The notes under the pieces are model-generated. The model was not told the DNA's origin and ran no database searches. It worked only from the letters and a program-made list of their open reading frames with translations. 64,000 nucleotides of DNA from Flavimaribacter sp024343425. Its GTDB lineage: Bacteria > Pseudomonadota > Alphaproteobacteria > Rhizobiales > Rhizobiaceae. Positions 43,787 through 53,102 of the stretch are shown here, piece after piece (positions within the stretch are counted from its first letter, which is position 1; each line of letters begins with the position of its first letter). A program made the translations under genes and the position numbers. The DNA lies in contig OZ245773.1 of assembly GCA_965227645.1 (NCBI GenBank), positions 186,001 to 250,000 on the forward strand, read 5' to 3'.

Positions 43787-44812
43787 TCAGGCGGCTTTTT
43801 CCAGGTCGGGCTTCCAATCGCCCAGCGCGGCGAGGCCGTTCATCCGTGCGCGGTGGCTGAAGGCCCTTTGCGCGGCTGCGACGTTTTCCGTCTTGCCGGA
43901 CCAGGCCTGAAGTGCGGCGGCCTGCAGCGCGCGGCCATAGGAGAACGTCAGCGCCCAAGGCAGGTCGCCCATCGCGTTCATGGCTGAAAGATGCGCTGTT
44001 GCTTCTTCATCCGTCTGTCCGCCGGACAGGAAGGCGATGCCAGGAACGGCCGCGGGGACCGTCGATTTCAGGCAGCGAAGCGTTTTTTCGGCGACTTGCT
44101 CAACGCTCGCGGTCCGCTTGGCCTTGCCGTCGATGACCATGTTGGGTTTCAACACCATCCCCTCGAGCAGCACATCGGCGTCATAGAGCGCATTGAAGAC
44201 GCTGCGCAGAACGGCCTCCGTCACCTCGTAGCAGCGGTCGATCGAGTGATCGCCCGGCTTGCCGTCCATCAGCACTTCCGGTTCGACGATCGGCACGATG
44301 CCGGCTTCCTGGCAAAGCGCCGCGTAACGCGCCAGCGCGTGGGCGTTGGCTTCCACGGCGTAGCCGGTCGGCAGGTCGTCGGAGATCGAGATGACGCCGC
44401 GCCACTTGGCGAAGCGCGCGCCCAGACCGTAATATTCGTTCAGCCTGTCGCGCAGGCCGTCCAGGCCTTCCGTCACGGTCTCGTGGTCAAATCCGGCGAG
44501 CGGCTTGGCGCCCGCGTCGACCTTGATGCCGGGAACCGCGCCGGCGTCGCTGATGAGCTGAACCAGCGGCGTGCCGTCGACGGCTTTCTGCCGGAGCGTC
44601 TCGTCGAACAGGATCACGCCGGAGATGCAATTCTGCATGGCGTCGTCCGCACGGAACAGCATTTCGCGATAGTCGCGGCGATTGTCCTCGGTGGATTCCA
44701 CGCCGATCGTGTCGAAACGCTTCTTGATCGTTGCGCTGGACTCGTCCGCTGCGAGTATGCCCTTGCCGGGCGCGACCATGGCGGCGGCAATGTCTTCCAG
44801 ACGTTCGGTCAT
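43787..44812 (-). CDS. Fructose-bisphosphate aldolase, class I
   Basis: A 341-residue Schiff-base aldolase (EC 4.1.2.13). The pattern ILAADESSATIKKRFDTIGVEST near the N terminus and VLKPNMVIDG (with the Schiff-base lysine) are clear, as is FLSGGQTDEEATAHL. It lies after pgk on the minus strand, separated by 191 bases that hold a perfect inverted repeat, so it may have its own promoter. Confidence 0.95.
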   Translation of the reverse strand: MTERLEDIAAAMVAPGKGILAADESSATIKKRFDTIGVESTEDNRRDYREMLFRADDAMQNCISGVILFDETLRQKAVDGTPLVQLISDAGAVPGIKVDAGAKPLAGFDHETVTEGLDGLRDRLNEYYGLGARFAKWRGVISISDDLPTGYAVEANAHALARYAALCQEAGIVPIVEPEVLMDGKPGDHSIDRCYEVTEAVLRSVFNALYDADVLLEGMVLKPNMVIDGKAKRTASVEQVAEKTLRCLKSTVPAAVPGIAFLSGGQTDEEATAHLSAMNAMGDLPWALTFSYGRALQAAALQAWSGKTENVAAAQRAFSHRARMNGLAALGDWKPDLEKAA

Positions 44813-44925
44813 CGGCTTTTTCTCCCTTGCCCTGCGTCGCCGACCCGAAAGAGCCAGCGCATCAATAGTGTCGGGGGATGCCGATAGCAGAACTGTCGGG
44901 CTTGTAAATGGCGGTTAAAAGCCTG

Positions 44926-44953
44926 AAACGATTAAAAAAACTATTAATCGTTT
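44926..44953. promoter_or_regulatory. Inverted repeat upstream of the aldolase gene
   Basis: AAACGATTA at 44926-44934 and TAATCGTTT at 44945-44953 are perfect inverse copies nine bases long with ten bases between. No T run follows the structure on the minus strand, so an operator is more likely than a terminator. It lies about 115-140 bases upstream of the aldolase start and just after pgk. Confidence 0.45.
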
Positions 44954-45003
44954 GAAATGGATGTCTGGTGTGTGGTTGTGGACAATGACAACGCCTCGGG
45001 CGG

Positions 45004-46200
45004 TCAGCCCATCAGCGCTTCCACACCCGGCAGCGGCTTGCCCTCCATCCATTCCAGAAACGCGCCGCCCGCCGTCGAGACATAGGTGAAGTCATCGGCG
45101 ACATCAGCCATGTTCAGCGCCGCGACCGTGTCGCCGCCGCCGGCGACAGAAATCAGGAGACCCTGTTCCGTCTGGCCGCCGGCGAATTTTGCGACCGTGA
45201 CCGTTGCGGTATCGAAAGGAGGAATTTCGAATGCGCCGAGCGGGCCATTCCATACGAGGGTTTTCGCCTTGCCGATCCATTCGATGATCGCGGCGATCGA
45301 GTCCGGGCCGACGTCCAGGATCATCGAATCGGCTGGAATTGCGTCAACCTTGACCTGCTGCGTCTCGGCGTGCGCCTTGAACTCGCGCGAGACAATGGCG
45401 TCCACCGGCAGCACGATTGCGCAGCTGGCGCCGGCCGCCTCGATCATGATCTGCTTGGCGGTGTCCGCCAGATCATGTTCGCACAGCGATTTTCCGACAT
45501 CCGTTCCACGCGCGGCCAGGAAGGTGTTGGCCATGCCGCCGCCGATCACGAGCGCATCGACCTTGTGGACAAGGTTCATGAGCAAATCGAGCTTCGTGGA
45601 GACCTTGGCGCCGCCGACGATGGCGACGACCGGGCGATCCGGGTCGCCCAGACCCTGTTTCAGGGCTTCGAGTTCGGCCTGCATCGTTCGTCCGGCATAG
45701 GCGGGAAGCAGATGCGCCAGGCCTTCCGTCGAGGCATGCGCGCGATGCGCGGCTGAAAAGGCGTCGTTGACATAGATGTCGCCCTCTGCGGCCAGAGCGC
45801 GGGCGAAATCCGGGTCGTTGGCCTCCTCGCCGGCGTGGAAACGCACATTCTCCAGAAGCAATATGTCGCCATTATTCATGTGTGACATTGCCTTGGCCAC
45901 GGGCTCGCCGATGCAGTCGGGCGCGAAATGCACCCGCTGGTCGAGCACCTCTTCCACCTTGTCTGCGATCGGACCGAGCGACATCGTCGTCTCGGGCTTG
46001 CCCTTGGGGCGTCCGAAATGTGCAAGCAGGATGACCTTGGCGTTCTTCGACGTCAGTTCAAGGATGGTCGGCGCCACGCGTTCGATGCGCGTCGTGTCCG
46101 TCACCCTCCCGTCCTTGACCGGCACGTTCAAATCCACACGGACGAGAACCCGCTTGCCGGCGATATCTTCCAGATCGTCGAGGGTCTTGAATGCGGTCAT
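45004..46200 (-). CDS. pgk: Phosphoglycerate kinase
   Basis: Transfers phosphate between 1,3-bisphosphoglycerate and ADP. The 398-residue protein has KRVLVRVDLNVPV near the start, the HFGRPKGKPE motif, GGAKVSTKL and the C-terminal nucleotide motif VAGGGDTVAAL. The start at 46200 has AGGAAG upstream. It follows gap by 22 bases, and the two are one operon. Confidence 0.96.
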   Translation of the reverse strand: MTAFKTLDDLEDIAGKRVLVRVDLNVPVKDGRVTDTTRIERVAPTILELTSKNAKVILLAHFGRPKGKPETTMSLGPIADKVEEVLDQRVHFAPDCIGEPVAKAMSHMNNGDILLLENVRFHAGEEANDPDFARALAAEGDIYVNDAFSAAHRAHASTEGLAHLLPAYAGRTMQAELEALKQGLGDPDRPVVAIVGGAKVSTKLDLLMNLVHKVDALVIGGGMANTFLAARGTDVGKSLCEHDLADTAKQIMIEAAGASCAIVLPVDAIVSREFKAHAETQQVKVDAIPADSMILDVGPDSIAAIIEWIGKAKTLVWNGPLGAFEIPPFDTATVTVAKFAGGQTEQGLLISVAGGGDTVAALNMADVADDFTYVSTAGGAFLEWMEGKPLPGVEALMG

Positions 46201-46222
46201 GTCACTGTTCTTCCTGCGAAGT

Positions 46223-47224
46223 TCAGATGAGCTTGCCCATGGCGACGGCCGTATCCGACATGCGGTTCGAGAAGCCCCACTCGTTGTCGTACCAGGACAG
46301 GATGCGAACAAAGGTTCCGTCCATGACCTTGGTCTGGTCCATGTGGAAAATCGACGAATGCGGATTGTGGTTCATGTCGATCGAAACGAGCGGCTCTTCC
46401 GTGAAGGCGAGGATGCCCTTGAGTTCACCGTTGGCGGCGGTCCGGATGGCGTCGTTGACTTCCTCAACGCTGGTTTCGCGGGAGGCGATGAAATTGAAAT
46501 CGACAACCGACACGTTCGGGGTCGGAACGCGGATGGCGACGCCGTCGAGCTTGCCGTTGAGTTCCGGCAGGACGAGGCCGACGGCCTTTGCCGCGCCGGT
46601 CGATGTCGGGATCATCGACATGGCTGCGGCGCGCGCGCGATACAGATCCTTGTGCATCGTATCGAGCGTCGGCTGGTCGCCCGTGTAGGAGTGGATGGTC
46701 GTCATGAAGCCCTTGTCGATGCCGATGGCCTTGTTCAGCGTGTAGGCGACCGGCGCAAGGCAGTTCGTCGTGCAGGATGCATTCGATACAACGAGGTCGT
46801 CGGCAGTCAGCGCATCGGTGTTGACGCCGTAGACGATGGTCTTGTCTGCGCCGGAGGCCGGAGCCGAGACGAGAACGCGGCTTGATCCGTTTTCGAGATG
46901 CAGCGCCGCCTTTTCCCGCGAGGTGAAGATGCCGGTGCATTCAAGAGCGACGTCCACATCGCCCCACGGCAATTCCTTGGGGTCGCGGATCGCGGTCACC
47001 TTGATCGGACCCTTGCCGACGTCGATGGTTTCCCCGTCAACCGTCACTTCCGCCGGAAAGCGGCCGTGAACGCTGTCATATCTCAGCAAGTGCGCGTTCG
47101 TTTCAACCGGTCCGAGGTCGTTGATGGCTATCACTTCGATATCAGTCCGGCCTGATTCGATTATGGCGCGCAGCACGTTGCGGCCGATGCGGCCAAATCC
47201 GTTGATTGCGACTTTGACGGTCAT
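46223..47224 (-). CDS. gap: Glyceraldehyde-3-phosphate dehydrogenase, type I
   Basis: A 333-residue NAD-linked enzyme. The N-terminal NGFGRIGRNVLR motif and the catalytic SNASCTTNCLAP are present. The start ATG at 47224 has GGGAG at good spacing; the TTG one codon earlier is not needed. It lies 56 bases after tkt and 22 bases before pgk. Confidence 0.97.
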   Translation of the reverse strand: MTVKVAINGFGRIGRNVLRAIIESGRTDIEVIAINDLGPVETNAHLLRYDSVHGRFPAEVTVDGETIDVGKGPIKVTAIRDPKELPWGDVDVALECTGIFTSREKAALHLENGSSRVLVSAPASGADKTIVYGVNTDALTADDLVVSNASCTTNCLAPVAYTLNKAIGIDKGFMTTIHSYTGDQPTLDTMHKDLYRARAAAMSMIPTSTGAAKAVGLVLPELNGKLDGVAIRVPTPNVSVVDFNFIASRETSVEEVNDAIRTAANGELKGILAFTEEPLVSIDMNHNPHSSIFHMDQTKVMDGTFVRILSWYDNEWGFSNRMSDTAVAMGKLI

Positions 47225-47280
47225 CAATGGGTCTCCCGAAATATGCCCTTGTCACTCAAGGGGTGTTGACAACTTTTTAT

Positions 47281-49284
47281 TCAGTCTTCCTGGCCAGCCA
47301 GGCTTTCCAGCGTCGACAGGATGGTTTCGAACGCGTCCTGGGCGGTGATACCGAAATGACTGTACAGATCCTTGTAAGGCGCCGATGCGCCGAAACCGTG
47401 CATGCCGACGAACAGGCCATCATTTCCGATAAAACGATCCCAGCCCTGCCGGATTCCGGCTTCGATCGCCACCTTGATCGGGGAATCTCCGATGATGGCT
47501 TCCTTGTATTCTTCCGACTGTTCTTCGAAAAGCTCGAAGCTCGGGACGGAAACGACACGGGCGACATGACCGGCCGCTTCAAGTTTTATGCGCACATCCA
47601 GCGCGATCTCGACTTCCGAGCCGGAGGCGAAGATCGTGATGTCGGCGTCGCTCGCCGGCGCGAGGTCGTAGGCGCCGAAGGCGCACATGTTTTCTTCTTC
47701 ATACTCCGGACGAATGGAGGGAAGATCCTGCCGCGTCAGCGCAAGCGCCGAGGGGCGATGTTCGGATTCCAGCGCCAGCTGCCAGCATTCCAGCACTTCC
47801 GTCGCATCGGCGGGACGGAAGGTCAGAAGATTGGGAATGGCGCGCAGCGACGCCATATGTTCGACCGGCTGGTGGGTCGGTCCGTCTTCCCCCAAACCGA
47901 TGGAGTCATGGGTCAGCACGTGTATGACCCGGATGCCCATCAGCGCGGCGAGACGGATCGAGGGGCGGCAATAATCCGAGAAGATCAGGAAACCGCCGCC
48001 ATAGGGAATCAGGCCGCCGTGCAGGCTAATGCCGTTCATGGCTGCGGCCATGCCGTGTTCGCGCACGCCGTAGTGCAGATAGCGGCCGGAGAAATCATCA
48101 GGCGTGATGACGCCCATATTCTCGGTCTTTGTGTTGTTGGACCCGGTCAGGTCTGCGGATCCGCCAAGGGTTTCCGGAATAGCCGTGTTGATCACGCCGA
48201 GCGCTGCTTCAGACGATTTGCGGGTCGCCATGGCCGGTTGTTCGCGCGCGAGCTTCTTTTTGTATGCGTCGATGGCGGACTCGAAGCCGCCGGGCAGACC
48301 GCCGCTCATGCGGCGCTCGAAAACTGTCCGGGCCTCGGAATCCTCGGCTGCAAGCCGCTCTTGCCACGCCTTGCGCTCCTTGGTGGAGCGCAATCCGGCG
48401 AGCCGCCACATGTCGACGATGTCGGAAGGAATCTCGAAGGCCGCTTCCGACCAGCCGAGCGCTTTGCGCGTTTCCGCAATTTCCTTCTCGCCGAGCGGCG
48501 AACCATGCGCCTTCGCCGTTCCGGCTTTTGTCGGCGCGCCGAAACCGATGACCGTCTTGCAGGCGATCATCGTCGGTTTGTCCGAATTGCGCGCGCTTTC
48601 GATCGCGTCGGCTATGGCGTCCGTATCGTGCCCGTCAATGGAAATGGTGTTCCAATTGGCGGCTTCGAAGCGGGCGATCTGATCGGTGGAATCGGTAAGG
48701 TTGACAGGACCGTCGATGGAAATGCCGTTATCGTCCCAGAAGACGATCAGCTTGTTGAGCTTGAGATGGCCCGCAAGCGAAATCGCTTCGTGGCTGATGC
48801 CTTCCATAAGGCAACCGTCGCCGGCGAGCACGTAGGTATGGTGGTCGACCAGACCGTCGCCGAATTCGTCGTTGAGCTTGCGTTCGGCGATCGCCATGCC
48901 CACGGCGTTCGCCAGACCCTGGCCGAGCGGGCCGGTGGTCGTTTCGATGCCGGCGGCATGGCCATATTCCGGATGACCCGCCGTGTTCGATCCAAGCTGA
49001 CGGAAATTCTTGATTTCCTCCAGGTTGATGTCCTCGTATCCCAGCAAATAAAGCAGAGAGTAGAGAAGCATCGATCCGTGTCCGGCAGACAGGACGAACC
49101 GGTCGCGATCCGGCCAATTGGGCACTTTCGGATCAAATTTCATGAAACGTGTAAACAGGACCGTGGCTATGTCGGCTGCGCCCATTGGCAGCCCGGGGTG
49201 ACCGGACTTCGCGTTTTCGACGGCGTCCATCGACAGAAAACGGATCGCATTGGCCATCCGGTCGTGTTTTTCGCGTGGGATCAT
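47281..49284 (-). CDS. tkt: Transketolase
   Basis: A 667-residue thiamine-diphosphate enzyme of the pentose phosphate route. The TPP motif GDGCLMEGISHEAISLAGHL and the conserved DSIGLGEDGPTHQPVEH are visible. Its first residues MIPREKHDRMANAIRFLSMDAV fit the family. The promoter-like pair at 49402-49429 is about 120 bases upstream. It heads tkt-gap-pgk. Confidence 0.97.
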   Translation of the reverse strand: MIPREKHDRMANAIRFLSMDAVENAKSGHPGLPMGAADIATVLFTRFMKFDPKVPNWPDRDRFVLSAGHGSMLLYSLLYLLGYEDINLEEIKNFRQLGSNTAGHPEYGHAAGIETTTGPLGQGLANAVGMAIAERKLNDEFGDGLVDHHTYVLAGDGCLMEGISHEAISLAGHLKLNKLIVFWDDNGISIDGPVNLTDSTDQIARFEAANWNTISIDGHDTDAIADAIESARNSDKPTMIACKTVIGFGAPTKAGTAKAHGSPLGEKEIAETRKALGWSEAAFEIPSDIVDMWRLAGLRSTKERKAWQERLAAEDSEARTVFERRMSGGLPGGFESAIDAYKKKLAREQPAMATRKSSEAALGVINTAIPETLGGSADLTGSNNTKTENMGVITPDDFSGRYLHYGVREHGMAAAMNGISLHGGLIPYGGGFLIFSDYCRPSIRLAALMGIRVIHVLTHDSIGLGEDGPTHQPVEHMASLRAIPNLLTFRPADATEVLECWQLALESEHRPSALALTRQDLPSIRPEYEEENMCAFGAYDLAPASDADITIFASGSEVEIALDVRIKLEAAGHVARVVSVPSFELFEEQSEEYKEAIIGDSPIKVAIEAGIRQGWDRFIGNDGLFVGMHGFGASAPYKDLYSHFGITAQDAFETILSTLESLAGQED

Positions 49285-49401
49285 GACAACTCGGCTTTTA
49301 CAGTCGTTTCAGGCAGGCTCGGGATCGGAACGGTCGGCGATCAGAATTCGCTGTTTTGCGTGGTCGAAATTCTGAACCCCCACAGCCCGTAAAGCAGGTG
49401 A

Positions 49402-49429
49402 CACATAGCAGGTGCAAACAAGGAGTCAA
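49402..49429 (-). promoter_or_regulatory. Candidate sigma-70 promoter of tkt
   Basis: On the minus strand TTGACT (49429-49424) and TATGTG (49407-49402) are 16 bases apart. Transcription would start about 110 bases upstream of the tkt ATG. Confidence 0.5.
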
Positions 49430-49560
49430 CAAAGGCCGACCACATAATCCCCGACGCTGAAACCCTTGCGGCGCGGGGTTGGCGCACGCGCCCCGAAGGA
49501 CGGAATCCTGCAAAAAGCGCCGAGTTGTGAAGAAGTCGCGAACTGTCTTCACGTCAGGGT

Positions 49561-49617
49561 TCAAATCAAAATCATGTGCACCAGCGTTGCAAGAACGTTG
49601 ACGGTTGCTTGCGACAT
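49561..49617 (-). CDS. Possible 18-residue hydrophobic peptide
   Basis: ATG at 49617 follows GGAG by 8 bases, and the frame encodes MSQATVNVLATLVHMILI before a TGA. It lies about 280 bases upstream of tkt on the same strand and partly in the place where a plus-strand promoter could lie. It could be a leader peptide or chance; it is not recognised. Confidence 0.25.
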   Translation of the reverse strand: MSQATVNVLATLVHMILI

Positions 49618-49689
49618 TGCTTAATCTCCATCCGGTAAGTGCCCGATAACATGGTGATTCGGGTGCTTGCCAGCACAGGGCAACGTGTT

Positions 49690-49962
49690 ATGCCGGGCGC
49701 GAAAACAGCAAAAACAGCACTCGATGAACTGACCAAGGTCCTCACGCGTCTTGAAAACGCGGTGGACGGGCATGTCGAAAAGAGCCGCGACGCGGCTGAT
49801 GCGGATGAGGAGGTCCAGCGCCTCAACGCGGACCGATCGCGGCTCGCCCAGGAACTCGATCATTCCGAAGATCGCGCGACCCGGCTTCAGGAAGCAAATC
49901 GCGAGGTGTCGCGTCGCCTTGTCGCGGCGATGGAAACCATTCGCGCCGTCATCGATCGGTAG
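49690..49962 (+). CDS. DUF4164 family protein
   Basis: A 90-residue coiled-coil protein next to zapA. It starts at MPGAKTAKTALDELTKVL (chosen over earlier in-frame codons at 49639 and 49651, which add residues without a family match) and contains a helix rich in Glu/Arg. Function unknown; position 5 bases before zapA suggests a cell-division link. Confidence 0.72.
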   Translation: MPGAKTAKTALDELTKVLTRLENAVDGHVEKSRDAADADEEVQRLNADRSRLAQELDHSEDRATRLQEANREVSRRLVAAMETIRAVIDR

Positions 49963-49967
49963 GACTC

Positions 49968-50327
49968 ATGGCTGAAGTGACTGTAAATATCGACGGCAAG
50001 GCCTACAGAATGGCCTGCGAAGCCGGCCAGGAAGACCATCTGAGCGAGCTGGCGAATCGGTTTGACCGGTATGTCAGCCATCTCAAGGGTCAGTTCGGCG
50101 AAATCGGCGATCTCCGGCTGACGGTCATGGCCGGCATTCTGGTTATGGACGAGCTTTCAGAAGCCCAACGCAAGCTGGACGGTCTGGAAAACGAGATGGG
50201 CAGCCTGAAAAAAACGCGTGATGCGGCGCTCACCCAGGCGGACAAAGCCGAATCCGCGCTGGTCGCGGCGGTCGACGACGTCACAGAGCAAGTCGAGCGC
50301 ATCGCCATAAAGCTTGAGCAGGCCTGA
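49968..50327 (+). CDS. zapA: Cell division protein ZapA
   Basis: A 119-residue FtsZ-ring stabiliser. The N-terminal VTVNIDGKAYRMACEAGQE and the LANRFDRYV segment match the family. It lies between DUF4164 and the 6S RNA, the usual order in Hyphomicrobiales. Confidence 0.93.
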   Translation: MAEVTVNIDGKAYRMACEAGQEDHLSELANRFDRYVSHLKGQFGEIGDLRLTVMAGILVMDELSEAQRKLDGLENEMGSLKKTRDAALTQADKAESALVAAVDDVTEQVERIAIKLEQA

Positions 50328-50392
50328 CGCGACTGCGATAAATTTCACTCCTTCGGGCGCTTCCAATCGACATTTGCAACGACTATATTCGG

Positions 50393-50530
50393 ATTGCGAT
50401 CTGCGCTTCCCGACAGGACACACAATCCCCGGGGCCTTAATCGATCCTAAGGGAGCTGTCCCTGTTTAGACCCGTGGGTTTTTTCACACGGCGCCCACCT
50501 ACTTTGTAGGTTCCCGGGATCGTAAATCGT
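50393..50530 (+). ncRNA. ssrS: 6S RNA
   Basis: The region between zapA and 5-FTHF cyclo-ligase is the conserved position of 6S RNA. The ends pair (GCGATC at 50395-50400 region with GATCGT at about 50519-50524), and a central open region is flanked by stems, with CCTTAATCGATCCTAAGGG as one. A TATATT at 50384-50389 just upstream could be the -10 box. The RNA binds the housekeeping polymerase in stationary phase. The exact ends are an estimate. Confidence 0.82.
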
Positions 50531-50589
50531 CCATCGGTCGTCGTGGATCGCCTCGTCGTCTTCTCCACCGCCTGCCCCGGATCTTCTCC

Positions 50590-51174
50590 ATGACGCGTTC
50601 ACCATCCAAGGCCGAGATTCGCAATTCGGCTTTGTTGTCGCGCGACGCAACGGATCCCGAGGCGCGGATCGAGGCCAGCCTTGCAATCGCTGAAATTGGC
50701 GCGGTTTCGATTGATATACGCCCCGGCGAGGTCGTGTCCGGTTTCTGGCCGATCCGCTCGGAAGTCGATGTTCGTCCCCTGATGTTCCGGTTGATGGAGA
50801 AGGGCGCGCGTCTGTGCCTGCCGGTCGTGCTCGACCGCACGACCATCCTCTTCCGCGAACTAGTGCGCGGCGCGCCGATGGTTGACACCGGTTTCGGCAC
50901 GGCGGGCCCGGGCGAAGAGGCGGACGTTCTTGATCCTGATCTGATTCTGGCGCCGCTGGCCGCGTTCGATTTGACCGGACACCGTATAGGCTATGGCGCG
51001 GGACATTATGACAGGGCCATTGCCAGACTGCGCGACCGGGGTAAGATGCCTCGGCTGATCGGCGTCGCGCTGGACGTCCAGGAGGTCGAAACCGTTCCCG
51101 CGGAGGATCATGATATTCCGCTGCCGGCCATATTAACGGAAAGCGGGATGCGCCGTTTTTCCGCCCAAGACTGA
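50590..51174 (+). CDS. 5-Formyltetrahydrofolate cyclo-ligase
   Basis: A 194-residue ATP-dependent enzyme that makes 5,10-methenyl-THF from 5-formyl-THF. The GFWPIRSEVDVRPLM region and the C-terminal GYGAGHYDR motif define the family. It follows the 6S RNA, the arrangement known from E. coli ygfA. Confidence 0.93.
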   Translation: MTRSPSKAEIRNSALLSRDATDPEARIEASLAIAEIGAVSIDIRPGEVVSGFWPIRSEVDVRPLMFRLMEKGARLCLPVVLDRTTILFRELVRGAPMVDTGFGTAGPGEEADVLDPDLILAPLAAFDLTGHRIGYGAGHYDRAIARLRDRGKMPRLIGVALDVQEVETVPAEDHDIPLPAILTESGMRRFSAQD

Positions 51175-51189
51175 TACAGGTGTAGTTGA

Positions 51190-52011
51190 ATGCGTTTGCT
51201 TTTTCTGGGGGATATGGTCGGCCGCAACGGACGTAACGCGGTCTGGAAAAAATTGCCGACGCTTATCGAGGAATACAGTTTTGATTTCGTCGTCGTGAAC
51301 GGCGAAAACGCCGCCGGCGGATTCGGCATTACCGAGGAAATCTATTTACGGACGATCGAGGCCGGCGCCGATGTAGTGACCACCGGCAACCATGTCTGGG
51401 ATCAGCGCGAAGCCCTCATCTTCTGCGACAATCATGATCGTTTTCTTCGGCCAGCCAATTTTCCATCAGGCACGCCGGGTCGAGGCTCCGGCCTCTATGT
51501 GGCGAAAAACGGCGCGCGGGTGCTGGTTTCCAACATCATGGGCAGGGTTTTCATGCACCCGGATCTCGATGATCCGTTCCAGGCCGCCGAAGACGAACTG
51601 GCGGCCTGTCCGCTGGGAGAACAGGCGGACGCGGTAGTGTTCGATTTCCATGCCGAGGCGACAAGCGAGAAGCAGTGCTTTGGTCACTTTGTGGACGGCC
51701 GCGCGAGCCTTGTCGTTGGCACGCACACGCATATCCCGACGGCGGATTACCAGATTCTCAATGGCGGCACGGCCTATATGAGTGATGTGGGCATGTGCGG
51801 GGATTATGATTCATCGATCGGAATGGACAAGGAAGAACCGCTGCAGCGCTTCGTCAACAAGATCCCGAAGGGCCGGTTCGAGGTTGCTGACGGCCCGGTG
51901 ACGGTATGCGGCGTGGCGGTCGAGATATCGGACCGCACGGGCCTTGCCGAAAAGATCTCACCGTTGCGAATAGGCGCGCGGCTTCAGGAAGCGCTCCCGG
52001 TTTTCGACTAA
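51190..52011 (+). CDS. YmdB-like metallophosphoesterase (TIGR00282 family)
   Basis: A 273-residue metallophosphoesterase. The N-terminal LFLGDMVGRNGRN, VNGENAAGG, TTGNHVWDQ and the VGTHTHIPTAD segment hold the metal ligands. YmdB-type proteins cleave cyclic nucleotides and affect RNA turnover. It starts 15 bases after the cyclo-ligase. Confidence 0.9.
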   Translation: MRLLFLGDMVGRNGRNAVWKKLPTLIEEYSFDFVVVNGENAAGGFGITEEIYLRTIEAGADVVTTGNHVWDQREALIFCDNHDRFLRPANFPSGTPGRGSGLYVAKNGARVLVSNIMGRVFMHPDLDDPFQAAEDELAACPLGEQADAVVFDFHAEATSEKQCFGHFVDGRASLVVGTHTHIPTADYQILNGGTAYMSDVGMCGDYDSSIGMDKEEPLQRFVNKIPKGRFEVADGPVTVCGVAVEISDRTGLAEKISPLRIGARLQEALPVFD

Positions 52012-52041
52012 GCGTGCGACGGCGTCACACCGGCGCTGACA

Positions 52042-52893
52042 TTATACACCGTTTAGGACGATGATCGTTGGCTGGTCGGGCAGGGTGCGCAGACTGAGCG
52101 TCAGATTGTCGGAATTGCGGAACTCGTGGGCGAAATCCGCGCCGAACAGGTTCAGAAACGAGCCGATGGATGATCCGCGACGGTGCATCGGGAGAATGAC
52201 CGAGGCCCTGAGCCGCTTGACGATTTCAATCATGCTTTCATGGCCGATGGTCAGGCCGCCGTCGACGGGCACCATAACCACGTCGAGCCGGCCGATTGCC
52301 GCAATATGGCTGTCGTCAAGTTCGTGGTGCAGGTGACCGAGATGTCCGATGCAGAGACCTGCAACTTCGAAGATGAAGATCGAGTTGCCGTCTTTCTCGA
52401 AGCCCGAAAAGACCGATCGTATGTCGGTGGTGACATTGCGGACATAGGCGTCGCCCACCACCAGACTGTGTTTGATCGGCCCGTCGCCCTCGGGGTTCCA
52501 TCCGGTCAGCACATAATCGATGGCGGGATCGGGGCTTGCGGTCCAGTGGCTGGAATGCGCCTTGTTCATCGTCACGACGGACGGAGGATCGCGAAAGCCG
52601 ATATAGCCGTTGTAGTCGGTGGCGATGGTGACGCCTCCGGCGGTCTCAACGAAATAGGTGGAGTGCGTTACATAGGTGAAACGCACATGGTTTCTTTCCA
52701 CCGGCTCGCCATTGACCGGCTGCGCCTGCGGGCGGGTTTGCCGGCCGGCGATCGCCTGGCAGATTGAGACCGCCCGCGGCGCTTCGTCGACGCTGCTCTG
52801 GATCTGCAGCGGTTGTGTGCTCATCCCGCTCGTAAAGAGAAAAATCGCAATGACGGCCAGCGCCTGGCCTGAGCTTCGCATGAAATTCGTCAT
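52042..52893 (-). CDS. MBL-fold hydrolase, exported
   Basis: A 283-residue protein of the metallo-beta-lactamase fold, exported (signal about 1-27). A classical HxHxDH is replaced: STYFVETAGG and TDYNGY in the front, NKAHSSHWTA and HLGHLHHEL later carry the probable metal histidines. It resembles the UlaG-like L-ascorbate lactonase group. Substrate unknown. It converges with the YmdB-like gene. Confidence 0.75.
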   Translation of the reverse strand: MTNFMRSSGQALAVIAIFLFTSGMSTQPLQIQSSVDEAPRAVSICQAIAGRQTRPQAQPVNGEPVERNHVRFTYVTHSTYFVETAGGVTIATDYNGYIGFRDPPSVVTMNKAHSSHWTASPDPAIDYVLTGWNPEGDGPIKHSLVVGDAYVRNVTTDIRSVFSGFEKDGNSIFIFEVAGLCIGHLGHLHHELDDSHIAAIGRLDVVMVPVDGGLTIGHESMIEIVKRLRASVILPMHRRGSSIGSFLNLFGADFAHEFRNSDNLTLSLRTLPDQPTIIVLNGV

Positions 52894-53102
52894 GGTCCCT
52901 GCCCCGTCTGATCGATCCCGTAAGAAGAAGAATAGGTAAGTATCCGCCGCAGTCCATAGTCATCGACTTTCTTTTGACCGAAGTATGCTGGCGGCGCGCG
53001 CCTCGAAGGAATGTGACGCGCGACAGCGGGTCCTTCTGGACGGCATCTGCGTCTTTGCCTATAAGGCGGCAAATTTCACAATAAGACTCTGGACGGAGCG
53101 CC

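Larger units (their letters stand above)
49285..49689. other. Divergent intergenic region upstream of tkt and DUF4164
   Basis: About 400 bases. It holds the tkt promoter candidate and an 18-codon frame on the minus strand. A TTGACG (49598) with weak TTAATC (49621) at 17-base spacing could serve the plus-strand gene. Confidence 0.6.

Noticed and set aside
47227..49392. Plus-strand open frame of 721 codons
   Set aside because: It is antisense to tkt, which has all its motifs on the minus strand.
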